Shown here: one piece after another, positions 19,462 to 30,121 of the stretch | How the letters are laid out: every line of letters starts with the position of its first letter | Position numbering within the stretch: the first letter of the stretch is position 1 | NCBI GenBank assembly: GCA_002077065.1 | Contig: NAJO01000040.1 | Span: forward strand, 1-64,000 | From: Cryoendolithus antarcticus | Taxonomy: Eukaryota; Ascomycota; Dothideomycetes; Cladosporiales; Cladosporiaceae | Direction of reading: 5' to 3' | Length of the DNA stretch: 64,000 bases | Made by a program: the position numbers and the translations under genes | The notes under the pieces: model-generated | Seen by the model: only the letters and a program-made list of their open reading frames with translations | Told to the model about the DNA's origin: nothing | The model's database searches: none

Positions 19462-20226
19462 ATGGCAACCGCGCCGCAGACTACTAGTGTTCTGAGTGCC
19501 AGCCCCAAGCCCGCCGGATCTGTCCAGGCAGCGCAGGAGTTCTTCAGCATCAGCGAGCCTGTCGATTGGGTTTTGCTGGATGAAGCCACCGACTCAATGA
19601 AGCTATTCGCACTCCGAACCCTGAATCCCACATTCGATTCCATGACTTCTTACCGAGCTCTGCGTGTTATGTGGCTTGAGCGTCCCACACTATCACTCGC
19701 CACCCTTACAGTGTATAATCCCCTTCTGATCGAGAACTTCTCCAAGCACGTCCTCGTGCACATGGGCGCATGGCGATCCTGGCATTTCCCCAGCTACGAG
19801 CCGACTCGACGCTTCAACAGATTCAAGCTGACGATGTTTTGGAGACCGGAGGGCGATGTTGTTTTGACACGCGGCGAAGAGCCATCGATCAGCGATCTGC
19901 ACCAAGGCAGGCCTCGAGCTCGGGGATCATGGAGAGCCATCTACATCGCCAATAAACCGGTCCTAAGTTCGCGCGCATATTCCTTGAATATCAATTATGA
20001 TAGTCTGATGTGGCGCGCGGATGCTGTGGCTCTGTGGGAACGTGAGGAGCCGATCAAAGCTATTGACAAGATGCTTGATCTCTATGCCGCTTTCGATGCG
20101 TTGGATGCTACGAGGAACTCGATCTTGCTGTATGCTACTCGCGATGCCCTTGGGCCGCCACCGCCGGTAAGGATGGCCGGAAATGATGGTAGTGGCAGCA
20201 GGGACAGTGGCGCTGGGTGGATGTGA
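19462..20226 (+). CDS. F-box-like paralog 2 (diverged)
   Basis: Intron-less protein of 254 aa from the ATG at 19462, where the family N-terminus MATAPQTT begins; an ATG at 19372 would add 30 residues. It keeps the layout of the array: an F-box-like region (AAQEFFSISEPVDWVLLDEA, then LFALRTLNPTFDSM), a central ARGSWRAIYIANKPVLSSRA equivalent to the W-(R/K)-D-M-L block, and a C-terminal helix IKAIDKMLDLYAAFDALD. It is the most diverged intact copy: the VxQRVN stretch of the F-box is replaced and the tail is Gly/Ser-rich. Either a paralog under relaxed constraint or one with a new role. Confidence 0.65.
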   Translation: MATAPQTTSVLSASPKPAGSVQAAQEFFSISEPVDWVLLDEATDSMKLFALRTLNPTFDSMTSYRALRVMWLERPTLSLATLTVYNPLLIENFSKHVLVHMGAWRSWHFPSYEPTRRFNRFKLTMFWRPEGDVVLTRGEEPSISDLHQGRPRARGSWRAIYIANKPVLSSRAYSLNINYDSLMWRADAVALWEREEPIKAIDKMLDLYAAFDALDATRNSILLYATRDALGPPPPVRMAGNDGSGSRDSGAGWM

Positions 20227-20369
20227 ATTTCTTCTTCCACATGCTCACAACTCTGTCCGAACTCGAAACTCAAAATAGTCCTCAATATAAGTGACGCCAC
20301 AGCCATTTACAACCCAGACATCGGGCTAGGAGACACGCGCATCTAGTGTCATCCGACGACGACGTCTTT

Positions 20370-21088
20370 ATGCTCGATACGCCAGCGATTGCTGCTCCGC
20401 CCGCTGATCCGAGCATTGCCACCTCCGGACTTGGGTCGCGGAAGCTTTCTGCTGTCATCGAGCTTACCGGGCTTGTTCTGCTGGGCGAGGCGATCACTAG
20501 GGAGCAAATGTTCTTCCTGCAAAGGATCAGCCAGGGAATTCGACATCTCATTCAGCTTTCACTACCGGTGCACGCAGGAAGATGTGCTTGGCGTACGCAT
20601 CCAGCTCATCGCAGAATAGGCCGGTCGTTTTCAGCCATGTTCTCTCCGGTCAGAAGGACATCCTGCAATCCCCTCGAGAGCACTTCCGTATCGCGAACCC
20701 CAATATCAGGAAAATGTGCGGTACATTCGCCATCGAACACTGCCCTTGCAACTACGGCGGTCTCATCCAGATACGACGTCGCCAATTAGCGGGCGGAGCG
20801 CTCTGTGCACTTTATCCTTGGATTGGGCCTGCGACAGGATCTCGGAGAGACATTCTGATTGCTGATCGCCCTCTCGTTGCTGTGCATCATCAATATCGCA
20901 GCGTGTACGGGACAGGCTACTGCGAAAGGCGCTTGCACAGTGTACAGACGCCTGGTCATGTGCATCGAGTGCTTGGGACATTCGGACATGAAATTGATTC
21001 TCTCGAGCTGTACGCTGCTGATAGCACTGATGTGGAGCATGAGCTGTGCGGAAGGTGTAGGGACGTGCGAAGTGGGAGGCGTCGATGA
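20370..21088 (+). pseudogene. F-box-like paralog 3, single-base deletion frameshift
   Basis: Two overlapping frames make one family member. 20370 to about 20573 encodes the F-box-like part (GSRKLSAVIELTGLVLLGEA, FFLQRISQGIRHLIQLSLPVH). From 20573 the next frame continues without a gap (RRKMCLAYASSSS, CGTFAIEHCPCNYGGLIQ, SRRDILIADRPLVAVHH, GHVHRVLGTFGHEIDSLELYAA) to the stop at 21088. The join fits loss of one C from an ancestral CACCGC, read now as CACGC at 20571-20575. No other stop interrupts, so the lesion looks recent. There is no sign of splice sites and no residues are missing, so an intron is unlikely. Alternatives are a base-call error or translation of the second part alone from the ATG at 20582. 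Confidence 0.7.
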
Positions 21089-21382
21089 GCACTTGTATTT
21101 GCGATTGGGGATGGGTGGTCTCTTGTGCCTTGTGCCGAGCTCCGTGCAACTGAGCAAGGAAAATCAGACGCAGGGCTAGTCATCTTGTCATTTGAGATAC
21201 CAATCATCACTAGCGTACTTTCCTTACCTTCCGGTCCTCAACTCGAGCTGCGACCGCACCTGCCGCAGCGATTCCTCAGGAAGGCACAGCACCACTCAAC
21301 AACAACGACAAATCAAGAAAGCCTGCAAGAGAGACGTATTTCGTTTCCGACATCCGCCCAAGCTCTCGCCATCTATATCAGC

Positions 21383-22106
21383 ATGGCCGACACAGCCGAT
21401 GCAGCTCAAGTTGGCGTACCAGGCTCGTCAGGACTGACCACCGCAACGCACAACTTCTTCGGGATAATCGAGCTTTTCGAAATTGTCCTCCTCGACGATT
21501 CAATCACCACGGAGCAATTCTTTGTGGTCCAGAGAGTGAACGGCGAATTCCAGGCATTCATACGGGGATCGCTGCGATTGAAGAGAAGAATTGGGCCTGG
21601 GGTACGCAGCGGGAGCGGTGAAGAGCGAGGATGTGGAGATCACTCGCCTTTTCCAGCCAGGATCGCCGTTGTACTCTCCTGAACATCATTCAATGGATAT
21701 TGCCAATCGCGACATCAAGAAAGCTTCCGTTCGGGGCAGCTTCGATCGCCGGCAGCATGATGGTAATGTCAAATTACAGGTCTTCTGCGGGATCAGGAAC
21801 CGCGCTGATCCGCCACAATCCGCGTTCGCTCCTGCGTCTTGGATGCACATCAAAATTGCCAACGTGTCCTTGTTTGGGACGCTTTATTGCTACTCTGCAA
21901 GAGTAAGGAAAGCGACTTTAGACCCGGCCGTCACTGACTATCATGATCTGCAAACACTCGGCGACGTCCACCGAATTGTCGAACTTCTCGAGCACAGATT
22001 CGATCATCTCGACCTGGAGCCTGCAGCAGTATGCCGAGCCATGGTGGATGATTCCAGGACTGTCACCGTGATCAACGTGGATGTTAGCGTGGATGACGAG
22101 GAGTGA
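21383..22106 (+). pseudogene. F-box-like paralog 4, single-base insertion frameshift
   Basis: From the ATG at 21383 the frame encodes MADTADAAQ and the F-box-like domain (THNFFGIIELFEIVLLDD, FVVQRVNGEFQAFIRGSLRLKRR), then shifts at 21590-21592 and continues as GLGYAAGAVKSEDVEI, SWMHIKIANVSLFGTLY and LGDVHRIVELLEHRFDHLDLEPA to 22106. An extra T (ATTGGGCCTG where ATGGGCCTG is expected) explains it and restores the Met that follows the RR pair in the intact copies. The uninterrupted downstream frame implies a young lesion. The shift is opposite in sign to that of paralog 3 yet falls within about three codons of the same alignment position. Confidence 0.7.
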
Positions 22107-22658
22107 GAAGGAAGATCTAAGAACTCCAGCGACGCCGCCTGTTGAGAATGGAGTGGCTCAATCACAGCTGCGCCGGCGCACACGGACCACTCTTCATCAG
22201 CACACAAGGATATACGAACCCCAGTGAGGTGGACAGCGTTTCAAAGCCAGCCTGGGCTGGTACGTGCCTGATATTGACCCCTTGTCTGGCTGAATCGCTC
22301 ACTCGTGCAGAGACGGCGCTTAGGCAGCATCGCACAACTCGAAGCATGGAGAGTATCCTCGTGGTAGGTAGCCGCCTGCAAATCACTCCGAAGTCAAGTG
22401 AAGCAAGACCGCCTCGCTCTTACCTCGTACACTCGCTCCCAATGTACCTTCCTTGCGCATGTTCGTTCAAATTGTGCCGAGTGTCACCTTCAAATCCTCA
22501 CTTGCGTTCCAAACCAAAACTCGCACAATCATGTGAGGAATTGGAGTGATCTGACATAAGGACGTGTGTGCGACGTTGAGTGTGACACGACGAGCTGAGT
22601 AGATACGCTTACTGACATCGCATCAGATAGCTTCGTTGCCACCACTCGCTCCCCAGGG
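22107..22658. other. Intergenic region within the F-box-like array
   Basis: 552 bp between paralogs 4 and 5. No extra copy, RNA gene or repeat was recognised. It presumably contains the promoter of paralog 5. Confidence 0.4.
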
Positions 22659-23351
22659 ATGCACCAGGTCAACATGGCAGCCGCGGAAAAGACATCCATC
22701 ACTCCAGGAAGCATCACTCGCGCAGCCGCAACACAGAAGTTCTTCGCGATCGTCGAGCTCGTGGAGCAAGTGCTCCTCTACAAAAGCGTAACCATGGAGA
22801 ATCTCTTCGTCCTTCAGCGCATCAACAAGACCGTGCAAGGGATCATCAGAGGATCGCAGCTACTGCAGCGGAAGATGCATCTGGCACTGGAAACCAAGTT
22901 TGATGGCACGGCACCCACGCAGTACAACACCATATTCTCCATACCCCCAGGCTACATAGGGAGATTTCCATATCACAGCATCACCAACAAGCGCATCAGC
23001 AATGCCTTCGGCAACTTCGCCATCGTACTCCTCCCAGGTACTGACGGTGGTCTCATGATGGTACGTGCTTGTCCATTTGGCAGCAGCATTCCATGCCGTC
23101 TAGGGTCCGACCTTGTCTTGGGAACCTGGAAGGATATGCTGATTGCCAATGTCCCGTTGACTGCGGTGCACCACACTCACGGGAACGGCCTCCCGTTTCT
23201 GAAGGCTGGCATAAAGCAGTCGGACAATGTCAGAACGCTCGGAGATCTTCACCAAGCAATCGGGAACCTCGACCACAGGCTCGACTGTCTTGAGCTGTAC
23301 TCCGCTGCACGGTGTCCGGTGGGAGGTCACACAGCGGCCGCGCGCATTTGA
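22659..23351 (+). CDS. F-box-like paralog 5 (intact)
   Basis: Intron-less 230-aa protein (a second Met at 22674 is an alternative start). It is the best reference copy of the array: F-box-like domain at about residues 22-72 (AATQKFFAIVELVEQVLLY, LFVLQRINKTVQGIIRGSQL), then QRKMHLALETKFDG, a core ISNAFGNFAIVLLPGTDGGLMM, the block VLGTWKDMLIANVPLTAVHH, and the C-terminal VRTLGDLHQAIGNLDHRLDCLELYSA. The frame is uninterrupted exactly where paralogs 3 and 4 are shifted. Function unknown; by analogy a possible substrate adaptor of an SCF ubiquitin ligase. Confidence 0.75.
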   Translation: MHQVNMAAAEKTSITPGSITRAAATQKFFAIVELVEQVLLYKSVTMENLFVLQRINKTVQGIIRGSQLLQRKMHLALETKFDGTAPTQYNTIFSIPPGYIGRFPYHSITNKRISNAFGNFAIVLLPGTDGGLMMVRACPFGSSIPCRLGSDLVLGTWKDMLIANVPLTAVHHTHGNGLPFLKAGIKQSDNVRTLGDLHQAIGNLDHRLDCLELYSAARCPVGGHTAAARI

Positions 23352-23997
23352 TGGGGCGGATCGGGTGGGTGGCGCAGTAGTATTGTTGGACTCGAAGGAT
23401 GTTCACCTGCTCAGCTGTCAGGACAATTGTTCGAGCGGCATCGGAACCAAATGCTTGAGCTAGTTCGAGCGCTTGGATGTTTTTGTTTGGCAACAGGACT
23501 GTGGTGAAGGGAATAGCTACAATCGCTGCTTCGAGGAAGTTATTGTGCACTGGTAACGCCAGGTGCGAGCATCCAGAGCTTTGCAGATGCAAGGCACAGA
23601 ACTTGTCCAGCGCAGGAAGACGCCATTTTGCAGAGATTGAACGACAATTGAAGTGAAGTAGTGTCCTCGACTGGTCCTCTGTACCTACCCTCTTTCACTA
23701 GCGTAACTTCCCTCGACATTTCCTTGTGTAGAGACTCAAGCGATACTCTCTACGTGAGTCACCTATCAACTTCGTCACCGAACCTCCATCCGTATGCTTA
23801 TTGTTAGTCCATACCATCAAACAGCTTAAAACAAATCTCGGCACGTGCGCGGATGTCGAACACGAGAACGAGGAAATTTGAACGCTAACAACGAGGTTAA
23901 CAGTCTTGCCGTCAAGATCGTACAATCGATTACCCTTGAAAAGCCATCCGGAGACTCCATCGTGTCCGATCCATCACCATCCGAGCAGTCAATAAGC
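23352..23997. other. Intergenic region within the F-box-like array
   Basis: 646 bp between paralogs 5 and 6. The reading frame of paralog 6 is open upstream to 23845 but contains no ATG before 23998. Nothing else was recognised. Confidence 0.4.
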
Positions 23998-24870
23998 ATG
24001 CCAGCTATGCCAGCCGCAATGTCGGCGGTGCAACAGGTCTTTAGTGTCGTCGAGCTTACCGAGCGCATACTTCTCTGGATTGGAATGAAGCAGCTCTTCG
24101 TTCTCCAGCGAGTCAACAAAGCCTTCCAGGCGGTCATACGAGGGTCGCTGCCGCTACGGAGGCAGATGTATCTCGTATTCGGACCAAAGCCGACCATCCA
24201 ATCGGCCCCACGGTTCTCTCGCAAGGTATTCACTGATACAAATCCATATGATGGAGCGATCTCGCCGCGCTATGACCGCGAGCTGTCCCTCGCCACTAGC
24301 ATCATCAGAGAGGCAGTTGGCGAGGTTTGTATTCGTCACGATCCATGGCAGAATATGTTCGACATGAGGGTATGTCACAAGAATGCCATGTACAAACCGA
24401 GCCCAATCCCTATCCTAGGATCCTGGACGAACATCCATGTCGCTACCAGACCAATGGTCGTTCGCCAAGATTACTCCGGTTTTAGCCTGGGGCCCGCTGT
24501 GAGATGTCGGCACGACGTACAGACATTGGGCGATGTCTATCGGGCCCTTGAAACGATGATGACGTGTGCTGACCAGCTTCATATCTTCTTCTTTGCAAAG
24601 GGCGAAGCCGATCTCCAAAACGCGGCATCCGGAGAGCTGGGAGGCGAAGACGGTGACGACGACGAGGATGGAGATGAGAGCGACATGGAGCGGAAGCGCG
24701 AAAAGAAGATGGAGCGAAGGAGGGAATGGGAGCGCCACAGTAAGAGGCAAAGGTACTGGAAGGACCTCACCGTACCCTGCTCCCGGTGCTCGCCGAACCC
24801 ATTCGATGAGCCTGACTTCTCGATGAAGGAGCGGTTCATTGCAGAAGACGGACAGACCCAGAGCCGGTGA
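23998..24870 (+). CDS. F-box-like paralog 6 with charged C-terminal extension
   Basis: Intron-less 290-aa protein; the first ATG in the frame is at 23998 (MPAMPAAMSA). F-box-like domain at about residues 8-55 (VQQVFSVVELTERILLW, LFVLQRVNKAFQAVIRGSLP), then LRRQMYLVFG, the block ILGSWTNIHVATRPMVV, and DVQTLGDVYRALETMMTCADQLHIFF. Unlike the other copies it continues into an acidic run (EDGDDDEDGDESD), a strongly basic helix (KREKKMERRREWERHSKRQR), and a short tail with a CSRC pair. The extension could be a nuclear or nucleic-acid-binding tail; this is inference from charge only. It converges on the phosphotransferase gene 136 bp downstream. Confidence 0.75.
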   Translation: MPAMPAAMSAVQQVFSVVELTERILLWIGMKQLFVLQRVNKAFQAVIRGSLPLRRQMYLVFGPKPTIQSAPRFSRKVFTDTNPYDGAISPRYDRELSLATSIIREAVGEVCIRHDPWQNMFDMRVCHKNAMYKPSPIPILGSWTNIHVATRPMVVRQDYSGFSLGPAVRCRHDVQTLGDVYRALETMMTCADQLHIFFFAKGEADLQNAASGELGGEDGDDDEDGDESDMERKREKKMERRREWERHSKRQRYWKDLTVPCSRCSPNPFDEPDFSMKERFIAEDGQTQSR

Positions 24871-25006
24871 GAGATCAACGATGGTGTCCGAAAAGACTAG
24901 GCAACAGACGTCGGTGTTAGAGGCGGCGAGGGCGGCTGGAGGAAGGTAAGAGACTGCGGATTCACCGTTCTGTAGATACTCTTGGTGATAAAAGACTATA
25001 TCATAG

Positions 25007-26411
25007 TCAAGTCGTCTTTCCATTCATGGTCTTCTCCCTCTCTGCTGACTGCTCACGCTCCAGCGCTTTCCACTTCTCCTCGGGTATCGTCAGGCATGTA
25101 ATCCCAAGATAGTCGCAGATAGCATTCACAACCAAGAACGCCCAGCGGAAGTAGACGACCAAGCTCAGTGCGAAGTAGGCCCACAGATAGGTCGCTTCGA
25201 AGGATGACGAGACTGCAGGCAGTCCGAATAGTGGCAGCCATGCCATCACAGCACCTCCAACCAGCGGGATCAGCAGCGCAGTCCAGTACGGAAATGGCTG
25301 ATGCGTGAGATGCGCCAGTATGATCTTTGTAGTCATCCTTCCGAATACAAATGATAGTGTCAGACAAAGCAGCGTGATGTAGTTGTCGGTGAGAATATGC
25401 GAGTACGGTGATCCGAACCAAGCCGTCAGCGATCCGACGAACAGCGCCATTGGCGTCCACTCCGGCATCAGAGGCGTCCACCTCAGTCCCTTCTCTCGTC
25501 TCGCCTTCGCAACATTGACCACACAACTCGGTAGATGCGCAGTAAAGAACGCTCCGATCATCAGCGGCGCCCAGACATCCAGAAAGCAGATCTTCCCCAA
25601 AACACTCTCGAAACCAAACAGATCAGCCAGTGGCGCTCTCCACAGTCCAGTGCCCCAATACCCACTAGCAGCCATGATCAAACTTGCAATCAGTAACCCC
25701 TCAGTCGGTCCATTGAAGTACCCAAGAAACAGCGTATGCGTATGATACGTCTCCCACGTACTAAAGAACATCGGCAAACACGGCATAATCGCAGTCAAAA
25801 CACCCAACTTCGTCGCTCCCAACCCCATAGCGCTCACCTCCAGTAGACTCGCCAGCGTGCAGTTCAAGCTGTCAATCCCGTGATCGAACAGCTCGCCTAG
25901 CCCGGAAGAGGTGCCGGTGCGTCGCGCTTGCTTACCGTCGATGTTGTCCATTGTGCTGTAGGCCCAGACACCTAGAGCGTAGGAGTAGCAGACCCATGGA
26001 GGTGGGCCGAGGAAGTCTGGGTCGGTGAGGATGAGCAGGAAGATGTTGAAGAGGATGCAGAGGAAGCCGAGGAGGGTGACGGAGTTGGGGTGGAGCCAGA
26101 GGGGGAGGAGGGAGACGCAGTAGTTCCACTATACGGTCTTAGTCGTGGAAATACACTAGAAGGATAGTGGTGGACTCACGTAGTGGCGTAGAACATAGTA
26201 CGACAGCGGTGAGAGGTCGACGGATGAGTATTTGTAGGTCTTGAAGTGCTGGAGAGCATCTTCGGATATGCAGTCGATCTGCGCTCTGCCTGTTCATGGT
26301 CTGATTAGTGGACCCGACCTGCGCATGATTGCACCACAGACAGACGAGGAGTCCATGGCAAGCATGGGTAGCAGGTTCTTGTGGACTGAATTACTCACTT
26401 TGCTTCGACAT
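25007..26411 (-). CDS. CPT1: Choline/ethanolamine phosphotransferase (CPT1/EPT1 family)
   Basis: Last step of the Kennedy pathway: joins CDP-choline or CDP-ethanolamine to diacylglycerol in the ER or Golgi membrane. Three exons: 26411-26399 (13 nt, MSKQ), 26289-26180 and 26128-25007; introns 109 and 51 nt with GTGAGT donors; 414 aa. Splicing assembles ALQHFKTYKYSSVDLSPLS, the family N-terminus, then LPLWLHPNSVTLLGF. The CDP-alcohol phosphotransferase motif DG-x2-AR-x8-G-x3-D-x3-D is complete: DGKQARR at about residues 107-113, then GLGELFDHGIDS. Eight to ten hydrophobic helices follow, and the C-terminus is short and charged. Choline versus ethanolamine preference cannot be read from sequence. 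The tiny first exon is easily missed by gene finders, which would start at the internal Met before DNIDG. Confidence 0.92.
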
Positions 26412-26993
26412 GATTGCGGCCCTGGCTCGAGTCGAAGCTGTCTCGCCTCGACTGCGTTCTTTAAAGTATCATTGGGTGGCAGACTTGCGCGATGCAATCT
26501 CGGCAATATAGGGCGTTGGAGATGGTTATTGCAGAACAAGAGGTGAAGTCGAACTGCAAAAGTGGAGTCTCCAAAGTGCCACTTGCTGTTCCGAAGCACC
26601 AGTACATCGTAAACATGATCTTACTGGCTACTAACGATCGGAGGTATCTTCCTAGATGACGGCAGACCGTAGGCACTATCAGGTCTCTGGTTGCCGTCAT
26701 AGGTTCATGCAATGATTGCACTGGGCGGAAGAAAGCAGAAGATCTACAAGCACGTGGAACTCGGCATATGAGAAAGCTAGACTGGGTGTAGCACGCATTC
26801 ATACACGCCTTCGTTCACCAGACTGCCCAGCTGAAGCTCGACCGCAGCTACTCAGTGCCATGCATACTCCGCGAAGCATCGGGCGAAGTCGCTGCTCAAG
26901 GTCCGCGACCGGTCCAAAACACGCTGCGCTGCTTTTGAGAAATTGCCAATCTATCCGACCACCAATGAAGATGCAAACGCCGGGACATGAGGT
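26412..26993. other. Intergenic region
   Basis: 582 bp between the 5' end of CPT1 and the 3' end of SSB1. It includes the CPT1 promoter and SSB1 3' UTR. Nothing else was recognised. Confidence 0.4.
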
Positions 26994-29250
<2,257 letters not shown>

Positions 29251-30031
29251 GTTGATGTGATGTTGTGGATATGGGATGATCGGTGTGGAGTGGTGCACTG
29301 AATATCGAGCTCGAACTTTTCTCGAAAGCCAGGCCCTAGCGTCCGAAGTCTTGGCACTTCACCCAACCTTGGAAATAGTGAATTCCCTCAACCCATCTAC
29401 ATTCTTCCTTGCACTGACGACAACGTTGTCGAGGCTGCAGGAAAGGTGCCACACGCTTGCTCGCATGAATTGGAGAGAGTCTCAAAATACTGATTAGACT
29501 CGATACTATTAATGTGCAGCATAAATGGCTCGGACGTCTCGCGCAAGATTGGCCACTCACCACTGCACACACTTGACACCAGAGGAAAGAGGCCGACCCG
29601 CCCTCTACGTCAATTGGCGCCAGCTTCCGCGAGCGTCGATAGAATGATCCGGATGTGCTAGGGAAGATTGCCATGACGCTCTGCGCCTGATGACCGACTT
29701 CGTGTGCGCTTTGTAGATCAGCTCACAGATTATCGGCATAGGACGGGTGTTCTTGACTGCAATATGGACTGGCATCCGCATCGCTAGCTCAAGCATCAGA
29801 GCACTGCGCTAGAGTCTGCTCGGTTTTTATGGCTGAAGATTGTCTGTCAAGCTACTTTCACAACTTGATGGCACGACCGATTGCGGTACATTTTGAAGAT
29901 ATCGAGCACATGCATCCATTCTTGAGTATCATTCCGCTATGAAACCGCTATGGAACGCATAGGCAGTGCTCCAGACCCCGGGGGGATTTATCCTGAGTCT
30001 ATTATGAATAAATTCTCTACAACGCTCATTG
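29251..30031. other. Gene-poor region upstream of SSB1
   Basis: 781 bp with no supported gene. It contains the SSB1 promoter; TTCTCGAA at 29319-29326 is a heat-shock-element-like half-site pair, but spacing to the next GAA is off by one, so I do not call it a site. Confidence 0.4.
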
Positions 30032-30121
30032 TCCCTCGTGGCGCAATTGGCTAGCGCGTTTGACTGTTAGGAGCTCATCCAAGCCATCAGGAGGTTGGTG
30101 GTTCAAGCCCACCCGAGGGAG
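30032..30121 (+). tRNA. trnN-GTT: tRNA-Asn (GTT) with a 16-nt intron
   Basis: Full cloverleaf by hand. Acceptor stem TCCCTCG (30032-30038) pairs with CGAGGGA (30114-30120), discriminator G at 30121. D stem GCGC/GCGC (30041-30044 and 30054-30057). Anticodon stem TTTGA (30059-30063) with TCAGG (30087-30091), two G-U pairs at its base. Loop C-T-GTT-A, anticodon GTT at 30066-30068. Intron 30070-30085 after base 37, the canonical position for tRNA splicing endonuclease. T arm GGTGG-TTCAAGC-CCACC (30097-30113). A T-rich stretch follows (TTCTTTTG), usable by RNA polymerase III for termination. A and B box promoters lie inside the gene. Confidence 0.95.

Noticed and set aside
20370..22106. Programmed ribosomal frameshifting in F-box-like paralogs 3 and 4
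   Set aside because: The two shifts need opposite directions (-1 and +1) and neither site has a slippery heptamer, so independent indels are simpler.
29313..29326. Heat-shock element upstream of SSB1
   Set aside because: TTCTCGAA is a perfect pair but the neighbouring GAA has a 3-nt gap instead of 2, and SSB genes are not typically heat-induced.
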